DNA of 60,768 bases from an uncultured Pseudomonadota bacterium (GCA_937912125.1 CALDOK010000482.1:1-60768); one strand, 5' to 3'. Numbered from the stretch's first letter, positions 16,382-25,248 are shown. Numbers and translations are program-made. The notes: generated from the sequence alone by a model not told the origin.

Positions 16382-17479
16382 CTATGCCGGCTTCTTGACG
16401 AACCAGCGCTTGTCGATCTGGACCCCGCGGCCGATGGCCGCCTGGTAGAAGCTGGGCAGGCGGCCGCTGGCCACCACGCCGCCCTGAAGCACGCCGTCCT
16501 TCATGCCCTGGCCCTCGAAGCGGAACAGGGTGTTGATGCGATAGCCGCCGTGCTCGTCCAGGCCCGTGAAGACCTCGGCGATCTGCTCCACCCGGCGTGA
16601 GCCGTCAGGGAAGCGCGCCACCTGCACCACCAGATCGACCGCGTCGGCCACCTGGCCGCGGATGGCCCGGATGGGGAGGTCTTCGCCGGCGAAGAGCACC
16701 AAGGTCTCGAGCTTGGACAGTGCGGACAGGGCGCTGTTGGCGTGCAGCGTGGTCATGGTGCCGCCGTGGCCCGAGTTCAGGGTGTTGAGCAGGTCCAACG
16801 CCTCGCCGCCGCGCACCTCGCCGACGATGATGCGGTCGGGCCGCAGCCGCAGGGTGGAGTGCAGCAGATCCCGGATGGTGACCTCGCCCCGCCCGTGCTC
16901 ATCGGGCAGCCGCGCCTCGAGCTGCACCACGTGGGGCTTGTCGATCTGCAGCTCCTTGGTGTCCTCCATGACCACGATGCGCTCGGCCGACGGGATGTAG
17001 CCGGCCAGGACCGTGAGCAGGGTGGTCTTGCCCGAGCCGGTGCCACCAGAGACCAACAGGTTGCGCTTCATCTGGATGGCGGCCCGCAGCAAGGCCATGG
17101 CCTCGGCGCTCATGGAGCCCAGGGCCACCAGCTCCTTGGGCCCCAGGGACTCCCGCTGGAACTTGCGGATGGCCATGGCCAGAAACGGCGCCACGGGCGG
17201 CCCGATGACATGCACGCGGCTGCCGTCGGGTAGGCGGCCGTCGAAGCGCGGGTGCTCGGGGTCGTAGATCTTGTTGCTGTACTGAGCCACGTTGGTGCAG
17301 GCGGCGGCCAGCTCCTCTTCGCCCGAGAAGAAGACGCCTTCGGCCCGCTGCAGGCGCCCGCGGACCTCCACGAACACCTCGTCGGGCCCGTTGACAAGCA
17401 CCTCGGAGATGGTGGGGTCCTCGAGCAGGTGAAGGATGGGGCGCAGGTAGTAGTTGACCGTGCTCTCGTACAATCCCAC
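16382..17479 (-). CDS. CpaF/VirB11-type secretion ATPase
   Basis: The 365-residue protein belongs to the type II/IV secretion ATPase family. SGGTGSGKTTLL (Walker A) is at about 144-155, VVMEDTKELQ (Asp box) follows, then RPDRIIVGEVRGGEALDLLN (Walker B) and GHGGTMTTLHANS (His box). Its N-terminal domain is short and begins directly with DPTISEVLVNGPDEVFVEV, as in CpaF. It is encoded 3 nt after the J-domain/TPR gene and is separate from the Tad locus at 50-57 kb, which has its own CpaF domain. It may drive a second pilus-like machine or a different export process. Confidence 0.85.
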   Translation of the reverse strand: MGLYESTVNYYLRPILHLLEDPTISEVLVNGPDEVFVEVRGRLQRAEGVFFSGEEELAAACTNVAQYSNKIYDPEHPRFDGRLPDGSRVHVIGPPVAPFLAMAIRKFQRESLGPKELVALGSMSAEAMALLRAAIQMKRNLLVSGGTGSGKTTLLTVLAGYIPSAERIVVMEDTKELQIDKPHVVQLEARLPDEHGRGEVTIRDLLHSTLRLRPDRIIVGEVRGGEALDLLNTLNSGHGGTMTTLHANSALSALSKLETLVLFAGEDLPIRAIRGQVADAVDLVVQVARFPDGSRRVEQIAEVFTGLDEHGGYRINTLFRFEGQGMKDGVLQGGVVASGRLPSFYQAAIGRGVQIDKRWFVKKPA

Positions 17480-17482
17480 GGT

Positions 17483-19234
17483 CTAGTCCCCCTTCTTCTT
17501 CTTCTTGTCGTCCTTGCCCCGAGAGAACAGCCGGCCGAAGAAGCCCTTGGGCTTGTCGCCGGCGTCGCCGCCCTTCTCACGCTTGAGGCGCTCCATCTCC
17601 CGCAGGGCGTCCTTGTTCTCGGGGTTGATCTTGAGGGTGCGGATGAAGAGCTTGCGGGCCTCCTCGGGGTGACCCCGCTGCTTCACCACCCGGCCCAGCA
17701 GGACCCAGCCTTCCTGGTGCCGCTGGGCCTTGTTCATAGCGCCCTGCAGCATCTCAACGCCCCGGGAGGCTTCGTCCTCGTCGCGCTCGTGGTTGAGGCG
17801 CCACAGGCAGTAGCCCAGGTAGATGCGGAACTCGGGGACGTCGAAGTCGGGGTGCTTGGCCGCCAGCACCACCACCTGCTGGAACATCTCGTAGGCCTGC
17901 ACGATGCGGCCGGAGTGGAACTGGGCGATCCCCCGGTCGAACAGCTTCTCGATGGCCAGCAGCTCCTGGACCTGCTCCATCGCTTCCTCTTCCTCGGTCT
18001 TCTTGCCGTGGATGACCCGCGCGATGGTCTCCTCGCGCAGCTCGTCGTCCTTGACGATCTCCCAGGCGGCGCGGGCGCGGTCGAAGGCCTCGGCGGCGCT
18101 CTGCTGCAGCTCGAGCTTCGAGTCGCCCACCCGATCGGGATGCAGCACCCGGGCCAGGCGGAAGTAGGCGCCCCGGAAGGTCTCGACATCGGCTTCGTGA
18201 GTCAGCCCGAGCACATCGAAGACGTTCTCTGCCTCGATGATGCGGTGGATCTCGGCGCGCAGGCTGGCCTCGCCGGAGTCCATGTTCCAGTCTTCGCCCC
18301 CGGGGTCGGTCAGCTCGGGCTGGTCGTCGTCGAAGGGGATCTCCTGGTCGCCCAGGTCCACGTCGTCGTCGAAGGGGATCTCCTGGTCGCCCAGGTCCAC
18401 GTCGTCGCCAGGGGCGGGCTCGGCCCCCTCTCGATCGTCGTCGAGCTCGAGCTCATAGCCGGCGCTCGGCGACTCCTCGCCGCCCCCCAGGGGGGTGACG
18501 CTGGCCGCGATGAGGCTGGAGAGGTCGGCGAACGCGCTGGAGCCGGGCTCGGCTTCGTCGTCGATCAGGACCTCGTCCCCGTCGATCAATTCGTCTTCGG
18601 CGGTGCTGACGGTGGCCCGATCGAGGTCGGGATGGCGGTACTCGAGGGCGCCACAGATGGACGCCACGTAGATGCCCGCGATGCAGCTGCGGGGCTCGCC
18701 AGGGCCGAACTGGCTGACCTCGGTGATAGATCTGAAGCCGTCGAGCCCCACGAGCCACTCGCGGTAGTCCAGGGGCAGACCCAGGCTGTTCAGATCGTCG
18801 GCGTCCTTGGCCTTGCTGGCCGGGTAACCCTGGAACTCGCACTCGAGGCGCTCGATGAGCTGCTCGGGATCGAAGGCCAGCTCGAGGGCCGCCCAGAGCA
18901 CTCTGCGCAGCGGCGCGGGGAACTCGCGCTTGGGAGCCTCGTCGGCGGTCCAGCGGGCCTTGCTGCCGCGAGAGGACATGGCCGCGGCCAGGCGCAGCAC
19001 GGAGACGTGCTCGTTGATGCGATCGGTGCTGGCCCCGGGCAGCGTAGGCGCCACCTCGTCGGCTTGCTCCTTCTTGAGGTTCGAGGAGCTGGCCACCAGC
19101 TGGCCCTCGCGCAGGTAGAACCTGCGGCGGCGCTTGCCGTGGAGAACCTCGAGCACGCCGGTGGACTTGGCCTGTGCCAGGCGGGCCAGCCGGAGTTCGA
19201 GCTTGACGTCGTGGGTCTGGTCTCCCTGTGACAA
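17483..19234 (-). CDS. DUF4388-like / J-domain / TPR protein
   Basis: The frame is open to 19279, but TTG at 19234 is preferred because GGAGGT sits 3-4 nt upstream; this gives 583 residues. The first 40 residues (LARLAQAKSTGVLEVLHGKR, then REGQLVASSS) match the DUF4388 / PatA-like N-terminal fold. An acidic linker follows with two exact copies of VDLGDQEIPFDDD. Near the middle is a J domain: NVFDVLGLTHEADVETFRGA, then ARVLHPDR with the HPD tripeptide. TPR helices (ARKLFIRTLKINPENKDAL) and a Lys-rich tail complete it. J domains stimulate Hsp70, so it may link chaperone action to the ATPase encoded next to it. Confidence 0.75.
   Translation of the reverse strand: MSQGDQTHDVKLELRLARLAQAKSTGVLEVLHGKRRRRFYLREGQLVASSSNLKKEQADEVAPTLPGASTDRINEHVSVLRLAAAMSSRGSKARWTADEAPKREFPAPLRRVLWAALELAFDPEQLIERLECEFQGYPASKAKDADDLNSLGLPLDYREWLVGLDGFRSITEVSQFGPGEPRSCIAGIYVASICGALEYRHPDLDRATVSTAEDELIDGDEVLIDDEAEPGSSAFADLSSLIAASVTPLGGGEESPSAGYELELDDDREGAEPAPGDDVDLGDQEIPFDDDVDLGDQEIPFDDDQPELTDPGGEDWNMDSGEASLRAEIHRIIEAENVFDVLGLTHEADVETFRGAYFRLARVLHPDRVGDSKLELQQSAAEAFDRARAAWEIVKDDELREETIARVIHGKKTEEEEAMEQVQELLAIEKLFDRGIAQFHSGRIVQAYEMFQQVVVLAAKHPDFDVPEFRIYLGYCLWRLNHERDEDEASRGVEMLQGAMNKAQRHQEGWVLLGRVVKQRGHPEEARKLFIRTLKINPENKDALREMERLKREKGGDAGDKPKGFFGRLFSRGKDDKKKKKGD
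18323..18400 (-). repeat. Two exact 39-bp tandem copies
   Basis: 18323-18361 and 18362-18400 are identical and encode VDLGDQEIPFDDD twice in the acidic linker of the J-domain protein. Exact identity suggests a recent duplication. Confidence 0.9.
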
Positions 19235-19359
19235 GGGACCTCCATGGTGCGGGCCGCAGCGTCGCGACCTCCCGTGCACGAACGGAGACTCTATCGCACA
19301 AGGGCCCTGCTTTGCTCTCTCCCTCCGGCTGCGCTAACGGTTTCCCTCCGCGGAAGCCG

Positions 19360-20166
19360 ATGACCCTGGCCCAGGAGCGGACGATGCTCCGCCTCGATCA
19401 CCAGAACCAGCGCGCGGTCGCACTGGCCCGTTACCTCGAGCGGCACCTGGACCTCTCGGCCCTGCCGCCCGATCTGTGCCTGGTGCTCGGGGGTGACGGC
19501 ACCATGCTGCGCGCCATCCGCGACCTCGGCCACGGCCACACCTTCCTGGGCTTGAACCTGGGGCGGGTGGGCTTCTTGATGAATGACATCGAGTCCCAGG
19601 CGGCGGTGGTGCGCCTGCTGGCAGAGGGGCGCTACCAGGTCCACGACCTGCCCCGCCTGGCCCTGCAGGCCTGGACCGAGCCACAGGAGCAACCCGATGG
19701 CGGCAGGAGGACCGAGGAACGCGTGGTCAACGCCCTGGCGCTCAACGACGTCTTCGTCGAGCGCATGACCGCCCAGTCCTGCCACCTGCGGGTCACCATC
19801 GACGGCGTCTCGGTGGTCGAGAACCTCGTCTGCGACGGTATCATCGTGGCCACTGCCCTGGGCTCCACCGCCTACTCGGTCTCGGCGGGCGGGCCCGCCT
19901 GCCACGCCCTGCTCCAGACCATCCACGTCACCCCCATCTGCCCCTTCTCCCCCCGGCTGATCCCCATCGCCCTGCCCCTGACCTCCAGGGTCAGCATCGA
20001 GCCCCTGTCCCGGGCCCAGCGCCCCGTCCGCGCCGTGGCCGACGGCATCGGCTACCAGCAGGTGCAGCGCCTCGAGATCGGCAACTCCGGCCTGGACGTA
20101 CGCCTGGCCTACTTCGAGGGGCACGACTTCACGGCCACGCTGTTCCGCAAGGTGCTGCTGGGCTAG
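19360..20166 (+). CDS. nadK: NAD kinase
   Basis: The 268-residue protein has LVLGGDGTMLRAIRDL (GGDGT at 44-48), GLNLGRVGFLMN, the NDVFVER segment, CDGIIVATALGSTAYSVSAG and the region with VTPICPFSPR. It phosphorylates NAD to NADP. Two deviations are visible. The stretch before GGDGT is about 45 residues, shorter than usual and without the first VGIVAN strand. The usual TPTGSTAY reads TALGSTAY. The ATG at 19360 was chosen; an alternative ATG is at 19384. It diverges from the J-domain gene and converges on the MMPL gene with interlocked stops (CTAG). Confidence 0.85.
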   Translation: MTLAQERTMLRLDHQNQRAVALARYLERHLDLSALPPDLCLVLGGDGTMLRAIRDLGHGHTFLGLNLGRVGFLMNDIESQAAVVRLLAEGRYQVHDLPRLALQAWTEPQEQPDGGRRTEERVVNALALNDVFVERMTAQSCHLRVTIDGVSVVENLVCDGIIVATALGSTAYSVSAGGPACHALLQTIHVTPICPFSPRLIPIALPLTSRVSIEPLSRAQRPVRAVADGIGYQQVQRLEIGNSGLDVRLAYFEGHDFTATLFRKVLLG

Positions 20167-22556
20167 CCGTCTGCGTTCGAGCCGTTCTTGCCACTGGGCC
20201 AGAGGTGCTCGGGCAGCTGTCCACGGACCTTCCAGACCGCGGCCCAGCCCAGGGGCAGCAGCACGAAGGCGGCCAGGGTGACCGCGGTGAGGCCCACGAC
20301 CACCAGCATGCCCAGGGAGCGCACGCCCTGAGAGCCGGCGAAGGACAGGGACGCGAAGCTGACCACGGTGGTGGTGGTGCACAGGGCCGCGGCCCAGCCA
20401 GTGGTGGACAGGGCCTTCCACACGCCGCCGGGGCCCTCTTCGGCCAGGCGGTGCAGCAGGTGGATCACCGCCGCGATGCCCAGCCCGATCAGGATGGGGA
20501 TGCCCACGATGTTGACGATGGACAGCTTGATGGACAGCACCGCCAGGGCGCCGCCCACCCAGGCCATGCCCGCCAGCAGCACCGCCATGGCGGAGACCGC
20601 GCGGCGAGGCGACCGCAGGTCGATCCAGGTGGCCAGCAGCACCATCACCAGCGCGACGAGGCTGATGCGGGGGGCGTCTTCCTTCATGATGCGGAAGAGG
20701 GATCCCATGCAGAGGTACTCGCCGGCGACGATGCCCGGGTCGTAGCGATCGTACATGGCGTCGGCCAGGTGAGCCGTGTCCCGCAGATCCCACATGTTGC
20801 CCGAGGCCAGCAGCAGCATGCGGTGCACGCCGACCCCGCCACCCAGGATGTGCACCAGGGCCGGGGGCAGATCGTCCTGGGTCAGCGGCTGGATGGGGCC
20901 GTCGGCCAGAGGCGCCAGGTTGTCGCGCACCATGGATGGCAGGTAGCGGGCGTTCTCGTGGCGGGTGATCTCCCCGATCTCCTCGAGGATGGACAGCCGC
21001 TGGGTCTGATCGTGGGGGATGACCGAGTAGATGGACAGGGCCTGGCCCACCTCGGGCAGCTTGCCGGCGGCCATGTCTTCCTGGACGCTCACGAAGGCGG
21101 CGTGCAGAGAGTCGGCGTCGGGCAGGGTGAGCACCAGGGGGGAGTAGGAGTCCCGGGCGAGGGTCTGCTGAGTCTCGTCCAGATCGCCAAACGCCATGCC
21201 GTCCCGGCGCAGCTCGGACAGATCGTACTGGAAGCCCAGGCGAGTGATCTGCATCCCGGCCACGCCGGTGACCAGCAGGGCCACGAGGAAGCCCAGAGGC
21301 ACCCAGCGGTAGGTGGGGGGCAGGGACGCGCGGCGGCGGGACAGGGCGAGGGGCTTGGCGCTGGTGGCGCGCTCGCGCCAGACGATGAGCAGCGGCAGGA
21401 GCGTGAAGACCACGATCAAGCAGAACAGCACGCCCACGCCCAGCAGCAGGCCCAGCTGGGAGAAGCCGCGGAAGCGACCCACCAGCAAGGCCAGGAAGCC
21501 GCAGCTGGCGGTGATCGCGGTGGCCAGGCAGGGGCCGCCGACCTTGTCCCAGGCCCGGACCACGGCCTCTTCGAGGCTCCCGCCACCCGCCCGCTCCTCG
21601 CGGTAGCGGTTGAACAGGTGGATGCCGAAGTCGATGCCCATGCCCAGCAGCACGGCGGAGATGAAGCTGGTGAAGGTGTTGAGCGAGCCCACCACCAGCG
21701 AGGCGAAGCCCAGGGTCCAGATGTTGGCCACCACCAAGGGCACGAAGATCAGCAGCACGGCGCGCCAGTCGCGGAAGCCCAGGGTGATGACCAGGAAGAC
21801 CATCACCAGCGCCCCTAGGCTGGTCCACTTGACGTCCTGGGTGATGCCCTCGAAGTCTTCGACGTTGTGGCGGTAGCCGCCGCCGATCCACAGCAGCTCG
21901 ATGTCGGGCTCGGGTGGCTCGATCTCGTCGATGACCCGGTGGACCTCACCCATGACGCGGCGGGCGAAGGCCATGTCGGTGGCCTGGCCTGTGGGGCGCA
22001 CGATGATGCGGCTCATGCCCTCGGCCGGCGAGAGCCGCGCCTTGTAGCTGGCGTTCTTGAGCTTGTCGGTGAGCGGCCCCAGGGACATGAGCCGCTGGGC
22101 CACGAAGGGGTTGGTGGCCGCCGGCCCCAGGGCGATGACCCCCTTGAGGCGATCGCGGATCTCGGCCAGCTCGCTGGGCTCGAGCTGCATCAGCCCCACC
22201 CGCCAGACGAGCTCGGGCTCCATCTGGTGGTAGGTGTACTGAAACTCGGGCAGGGCCTCGAGGGCCTGCCCGATGGCCTCGAGCCAGTCATGCCGGCCAT
22301 CTTCGCTGCCGCCGCCCACGGTGATGGACAGGGTGGTCACCCCGCCCTCGAGCTCGTTGAGCTCGCGCAGAGCGACGGTGGAGGGCTCGTTGTCCGGGAG
22401 CAGGGCGATGGTGTTGCTGTCCACGGTCAGCCGCAGGGCCAGGGCCCCGTTGATCAGCGTGACGAGGGCCAGCACCAGGCCCACGAGCCGCTTGTGGTGG
22501 ATGCACCAGTAGGCGAGCTTCCCGTAGATGGTCTTGGCTTGGTAGGTGGGCGTCAT
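20163..22556 (-). CDS. MMPL/RND-family transporter
   Basis: The 797-residue protein has the RND layout: a first membrane helix near residue 25, a large periplasmic loop, a block of membrane helices with GMGIDFGIHLFNRYREER (about 310-327), a second periplasmic loop, and a second helix block with GLGIAAVIHLLHRLAEEG. These two paired motifs belong to the MMPL subfamily, which includes lipid and hopanoid exporters such as HpnN. No membrane-fusion protein or outer-membrane partner is encoded nearby, as is usual for MMPL proteins. The protein at 58291-60717 has the same layout and similar length, so the window holds two paralogs. ATG 22556 is preferred over 22577. Confidence 0.85.
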   Translation of the reverse strand: MTPTYQAKTIYGKLAYWCIHHKRLVGLVLALVTLINGALALRLTVDSNTIALLPDNEPSTVALRELNELEGGVTTLSITVGGGSEDGRHDWLEAIGQALEALPEFQYTYHQMEPELVWRVGLMQLEPSELAEIRDRLKGVIALGPAATNPFVAQRLMSLGPLTDKLKNASYKARLSPAEGMSRIIVRPTGQATDMAFARRVMGEVHRVIDEIEPPEPDIELLWIGGGYRHNVEDFEGITQDVKWTSLGALVMVFLVITLGFRDWRAVLLIFVPLVVANIWTLGFASLVVGSLNTFTSFISAVLLGMGIDFGIHLFNRYREERAGGGSLEEAVVRAWDKVGGPCLATAITASCGFLALLVGRFRGFSQLGLLLGVGVLFCLIVVFTLLPLLIVWRERATSAKPLALSRRRASLPPTYRWVPLGFLVALLVTGVAGMQITRLGFQYDLSELRRDGMAFGDLDETQQTLARDSYSPLVLTLPDADSLHAAFVSVQEDMAAGKLPEVGQALSIYSVIPHDQTQRLSILEEIGEITRHENARYLPSMVRDNLAPLADGPIQPLTQDDLPPALVHILGGGVGVHRMLLLASGNMWDLRDTAHLADAMYDRYDPGIVAGEYLCMGSLFRIMKEDAPRISLVALVMVLLATWIDLRSPRRAVSAMAVLLAGMAWVGGALAVLSIKLSIVNIVGIPILIGLGIAAVIHLLHRLAEEGPGGVWKALSTTGWAAALCTTTTVVSFASLSFAGSQGVRSLGMLVVVGLTAVTLAAFVLLPLGWAAVWKVRGQLPEHLWPSGKNGSNADG

Positions 22557-22692
22557 GGCGAGGCCTGCGGGGGCCACCTTCCTAGCGCGTCGAGGCCCAC
22601 CGCGCGACGTAGAGTGGCCTGGGCGCGCGATGACTCAAGCTCCCGAGCCCGCGGCCGATAGGCCTGGTGAAGCTCCGCACCTCCCCGCAGAC

Positions 22693-22731
22693 CAGGGTAA
22701 CGTTTCATCCTGCGTATCTTTTTCTACCCTG
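22693..22731 (+). promoter_or_regulatory. Inverted repeat, candidate activator site for the sigma-54 promoter
   Basis: CAGGGTA (22693-22699) and TACCCTG (22725-22731) are perfect inverted copies with centres 32 bp apart, about three helical turns. They lie in a locally AT-rich stretch 124-162 bp upstream of the -24 element. This is the usual place for an enhancer-binding activator of sigma-54. The role is inferred. Confidence 0.4.
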
Positions 22732-22854
22732 CAAGCTGACCCTCCCCTCGATGCCGCCACAGCGCGCGATGGACCGCGCGCAGCGCTGGTTCGAGGTGGT
22801 TTTGTGGGAAAGACGCGCCGGGGGGTTGGCCGGGCGTGGTGCTATCGCGTATCC

Positions 22855-22870
22855 TGGCACGCGGCTTGCT
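22855..22870 (+). promoter_or_regulatory. Sigma-54 promoter for the FliA-like sigma gene
   Basis: TGGCAC GCGGC TTGCT matches the sigma-54 consensus TGGCAC-N5-TTGCW exactly. The expected transcription start is near 22881, about 28 nt before the ATG at 22909. A perfect 6-bp inverted repeat (CTTCCC TGGAC GGGAAG, 22871-22887) covers the predicted start and may act as an operator or leader hairpin. Confidence 0.6.
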
Positions 22871-22908
22871 CTTCCCTGGACGGGAAGTCCCCCACGGAGC
22901 CCGCCACC

Positions 22909-23679
22909 ATGATCTGCAGCGAGAGCAGCCCAGACAAAGAACCCCGGCCCAGGCCCGCCTGGCCCGAGCCTACGGGCAAGTCCGTCGAGGCGCGCAACGC
23001 CACCATCCTGGCGTACTACCCCTTGGTGCGCACCATCGCCTACCGGATCGCCAAGCGCATCCCCGCCGGCCAGGACGTCGAAGAGTTCATCAACATCGGG
23101 GTCCTGGGCCTGATCGACGCCGTGGAGCGCTTCGACCCCAGCCGGGGCGTGCCCTTCAAGTCCTACGCCGAGATCCGCATCCAGGGCTCCATCGTGGACT
23201 CCCTGCGGGCCGCGGACTGGACCCCCCGCTCGGTCCGCCGCAAGGCCAACCGCATCGAGGCGGCCCGCGCCCAGCTGGAGCGTAGGCTCGACCGGGAGCC
23301 CAGCCGCGAAGAGCTCGCCAAGGCCCTGGAGATCGAGCCCGACGAGTACGACAACCTGCGGGACGAGGCCCTCATCCGCAAGGTGGTCTCCACCAGCCTG
23401 CCCGTGGGTCCCGACTCGAACACCACCATCGAAGAGCAGGTCGCCACAGGCGAGCCCGGCCTCGAGGAGCTGTGGGTGGAGTACGAGGTCAAGGCCGAGG
23501 TGGTGGACGCCATCCGGCTGCTCCCCCGCAAGGAGCGCATGGCGGTCAACCTGTACTACCTCAAGGGGCTGACCCTCAAGGAGATCGGCAACACCCTCGG
23601 CGTCACCGAGTCCCGCGCCTGCCAGCTGCGTTCTCAGGGCGTCAAGCGCCTGAAGGTCAAGCTGAAGATCGAGCTCTAG
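22909..23679 (+). CDS. RNA polymerase sigma factor, FliA/WhiG (sigma-28) class
   Basis: The 256-residue protein has sigma regions 2, 3 and 4. PLVRTIAYRIAKRIP and DVEEFINIGVLGLIDAVERF (region 2), PFKSYAEIRIQGSIVDSLRA and DWTPRSVRRKANRIE (regions 2.4-3, a FliA hallmark), and LTLKEIGNTLGVTESRACQL (region 4 helix-turn-helix). FliA-type factors direct flagellar and chemotaxis genes in many bacteria, but in non-flagellated species they serve other regulons such as sporulation (WhiG). No flagellar genes are in this window. The gene lies behind a consensus sigma-54 promoter, so it probably forms the second step of a sigma cascade. It converges on the gene at 23695. Confidence 0.85.
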   Translation: MICSESSPDKEPRPRPAWPEPTGKSVEARNATILAYYPLVRTIAYRIAKRIPAGQDVEEFINIGVLGLIDAVERFDPSRGVPFKSYAEIRIQGSIVDSLRAADWTPRSVRRKANRIEAARAQLERRLDREPSREELAKALEIEPDEYDNLRDEALIRKVVSTSLPVGPDSNTTIEEQVATGEPGLEELWVEYEVKAEVVDAIRLLPRKERMAVNLYYLKGLTLKEIGNTLGVTESRACQLRSQGVKRLKVKLKIEL

Positions 23680-23694
23680 CCCCCGGCTCTCGGC

Positions 23695-25248
23695 TCAGTC
23701 CAGCAGATCCAGCTCGTCCTCGTCCTCGATCTGACCGTGGCGAGGGCCGCGACGGTCGGGGTCCAGGCCACCCAGGCGGAGCTGCAGGCTCAGCTCGAGG
23801 CCCACGGAGACGGGCATGGGCCCCGGGGGGGGCTCCTTGGACGACAGGACATCCACCCCCTCGTCATGGACCTCGGAGAAGTCCCCCACAAGGATGCACA
23901 AGGGGAGCTGAGCCACCAGATCCCAGTGGGGGCCCAGCTCGAGCTCGACGCCGGCCAGCCCGCGGCCACCGATCAGAGTGGGCGCCGCGAAGTCGGGCAG
24001 CTCGACGGTGAGGGAGCTCAGGTCGACGTGCTGGGTGACCCGGGTGCCCCGCCACATCACCACCCCCGCCGCCACCAGGGGCCGGAAGCGACGGGTGGGG
24101 AAGGGGGCCAGGCGCAGCCCGCCGCTGATCACCGTGGAGGCCGTGCCGTCCTGGATGGGGTTGTCGGGGCGCAGGGTGGTGGCGACCACCTCCTGCCGGA
24201 TGGTGGTGGTGTAGCGCCCGTGGGCTCGGGCGATGCCCGCCTCGACCTCGATGGTGGGGGTGAGCCCCAGGCCCAGGTCCACGCCGTAGCTCCCACCCAG
24301 GCCGCCCCGGATGGCCTGCCAGGCGTAGGTCTCGAGGATGCCCTCCTCGACCCCCAGCGCTGGATCTTGCAGGAAGGCGCCCAGGTACTCGCCGCTCACC
24401 GGGCCGAACAGGGTGCCCACCCGGGGCCGCACCAGGAGCTGGAGCTGCCGCCCGGCGGACAGGGCCCGCCAGCTGCGCAGGTCCAGGCCGCTGTTGCGGT
24501 ACTCCGAGTAGGAGCGCTCGGTCAGCCCCAGGCGCTCCCACTCGGTGAGCCCCTCTTCTTGCCGCAGCTCCTCGAGATCCTGGGGGGTGAAGTCGGGCAG
24601 GCCCACCCGCAGCCCGGTGGACAAGGAGCCGAGCTGGACCTCGGCGCCGGTCTCCGCGTACAGCCCGTCCAGCTCCTCCTGCACCAGCTCACGGGTGCTG
24701 ACCTCGTCGTAGGCGCCTTCGCGCCGGATGTCCTCGAGCTGGCCCAGCTCCCCCCGGATGAGGCGCCCGAGGATGACGGCCACCTGCTCCATCAGCAGGT
24801 GGTCCTGGCCTGGGGGGATCTCGAGATCCAGGCCCACGGACTCGCGGGCCTGGGCCACGTCCACCAGGCTCAGCTGCACGCGGACCGCATCCTGCCCCAA
24901 CCCCACCAGGCCGGTGAGGGCGTAGTCCGCCTGGGCATGCTGGGAGACGACGTAGGCGCATCCCACGGCCTCGCCCGCCGGGCAGGTCTCGAGGTACAGC
25001 CGCACCGAGGTGCCGTACATGGGCGGCACCTCGTCCACCTGCACCAGGCGGAGCTGCTGCTCGAGGGCCAGCTGCTGCTCGAGCACGCTGGTGAGCAGCG
25101 CGGCCAGGCCAGCGCTCTCGCGGGTCTCGGGCTGGAAACCCGCCACGAGCACGGGGGTGGCGGCCATGGCCGGAACGCTGACGCAGCAGGCGGCCGAGAG
25201 GGCCAGGCCAACCAGCAGGCGGCGGGGACGCGAGACGGGAGCTTGCAT
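23695..25248 (-). CDS. Exported hypothetical protein
   Basis: The 517-residue protein begins at ATG 25248 with a typical signal peptide (PRRLLVGLALSAACCVSVPA, cleavage after AMA). The first part (VLVAGFQPETRESAGLAALL, LRLVQVDEVPPMYGTSVRLY) resembles the domain that precedes periplasmic beta-sandwiches in many Myxococcota proteins, in which two cysteines (LETCPAGEAVGCAYV) may form a disulfide. The last 200 residues alternate hydrophobic and polar residues with many Gly (GGLGGSYGVDLGLGLTPTIE) and could form an outer-membrane beta barrel. The C-terminus is acidic (QIEDEDELDLLD). I recognise no family. It lies downstream of the rRNA methyltransferase gene in the same direction. Confidence 0.6.
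   Translation of the reverse strand: MQAPVSRPRRLLVGLALSAACCVSVPAMAATPVLVAGFQPETRESAGLAALLTSVLEQQLALEQQLRLVQVDEVPPMYGTSVRLYLETCPAGEAVGCAYVVSQHAQADYALTGLVGLGQDAVRVQLSLVDVAQARESVGLDLEIPPGQDHLLMEQVAVILGRLIRGELGQLEDIRREGAYDEVSTRELVQEELDGLYAETGAEVQLGSLSTGLRVGLPDFTPQDLEELRQEEGLTEWERLGLTERSYSEYRNSGLDLRSWRALSAGRQLQLLVRPRVGTLFGPVSGEYLGAFLQDPALGVEEGILETYAWQAIRGGLGGSYGVDLGLGLTPTIEVEAGIARAHGRYTTTIRQEVVATTLRPDNPIQDGTASTVISGGLRLAPFPTRRFRPLVAAGVVMWRGTRVTQHVDLSSLTVELPDFAAPTLIGGRGLAGVELELGPHWDLVAQLPLCILVGDFSEVHDEGVDVLSSKEPPPGPMPVSVGLELSLQLRLGGLDPDRRGPRHGQIEDEDELDLLD

Noticed and set aside
17252-19231. Plus-strand ORF of 659 codons
   Set aside because: It is antisense to the CpaF-like and J-domain genes, which have recognisable motifs.
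20205-21818. Plus-strand ORF of 537 codons
   Set aside because: It lies antisense to the MMPL gene, is extremely rich in Gln, His, Gly and Ala and has no domain. Such shadow frames are typical of GC-rich DNA.
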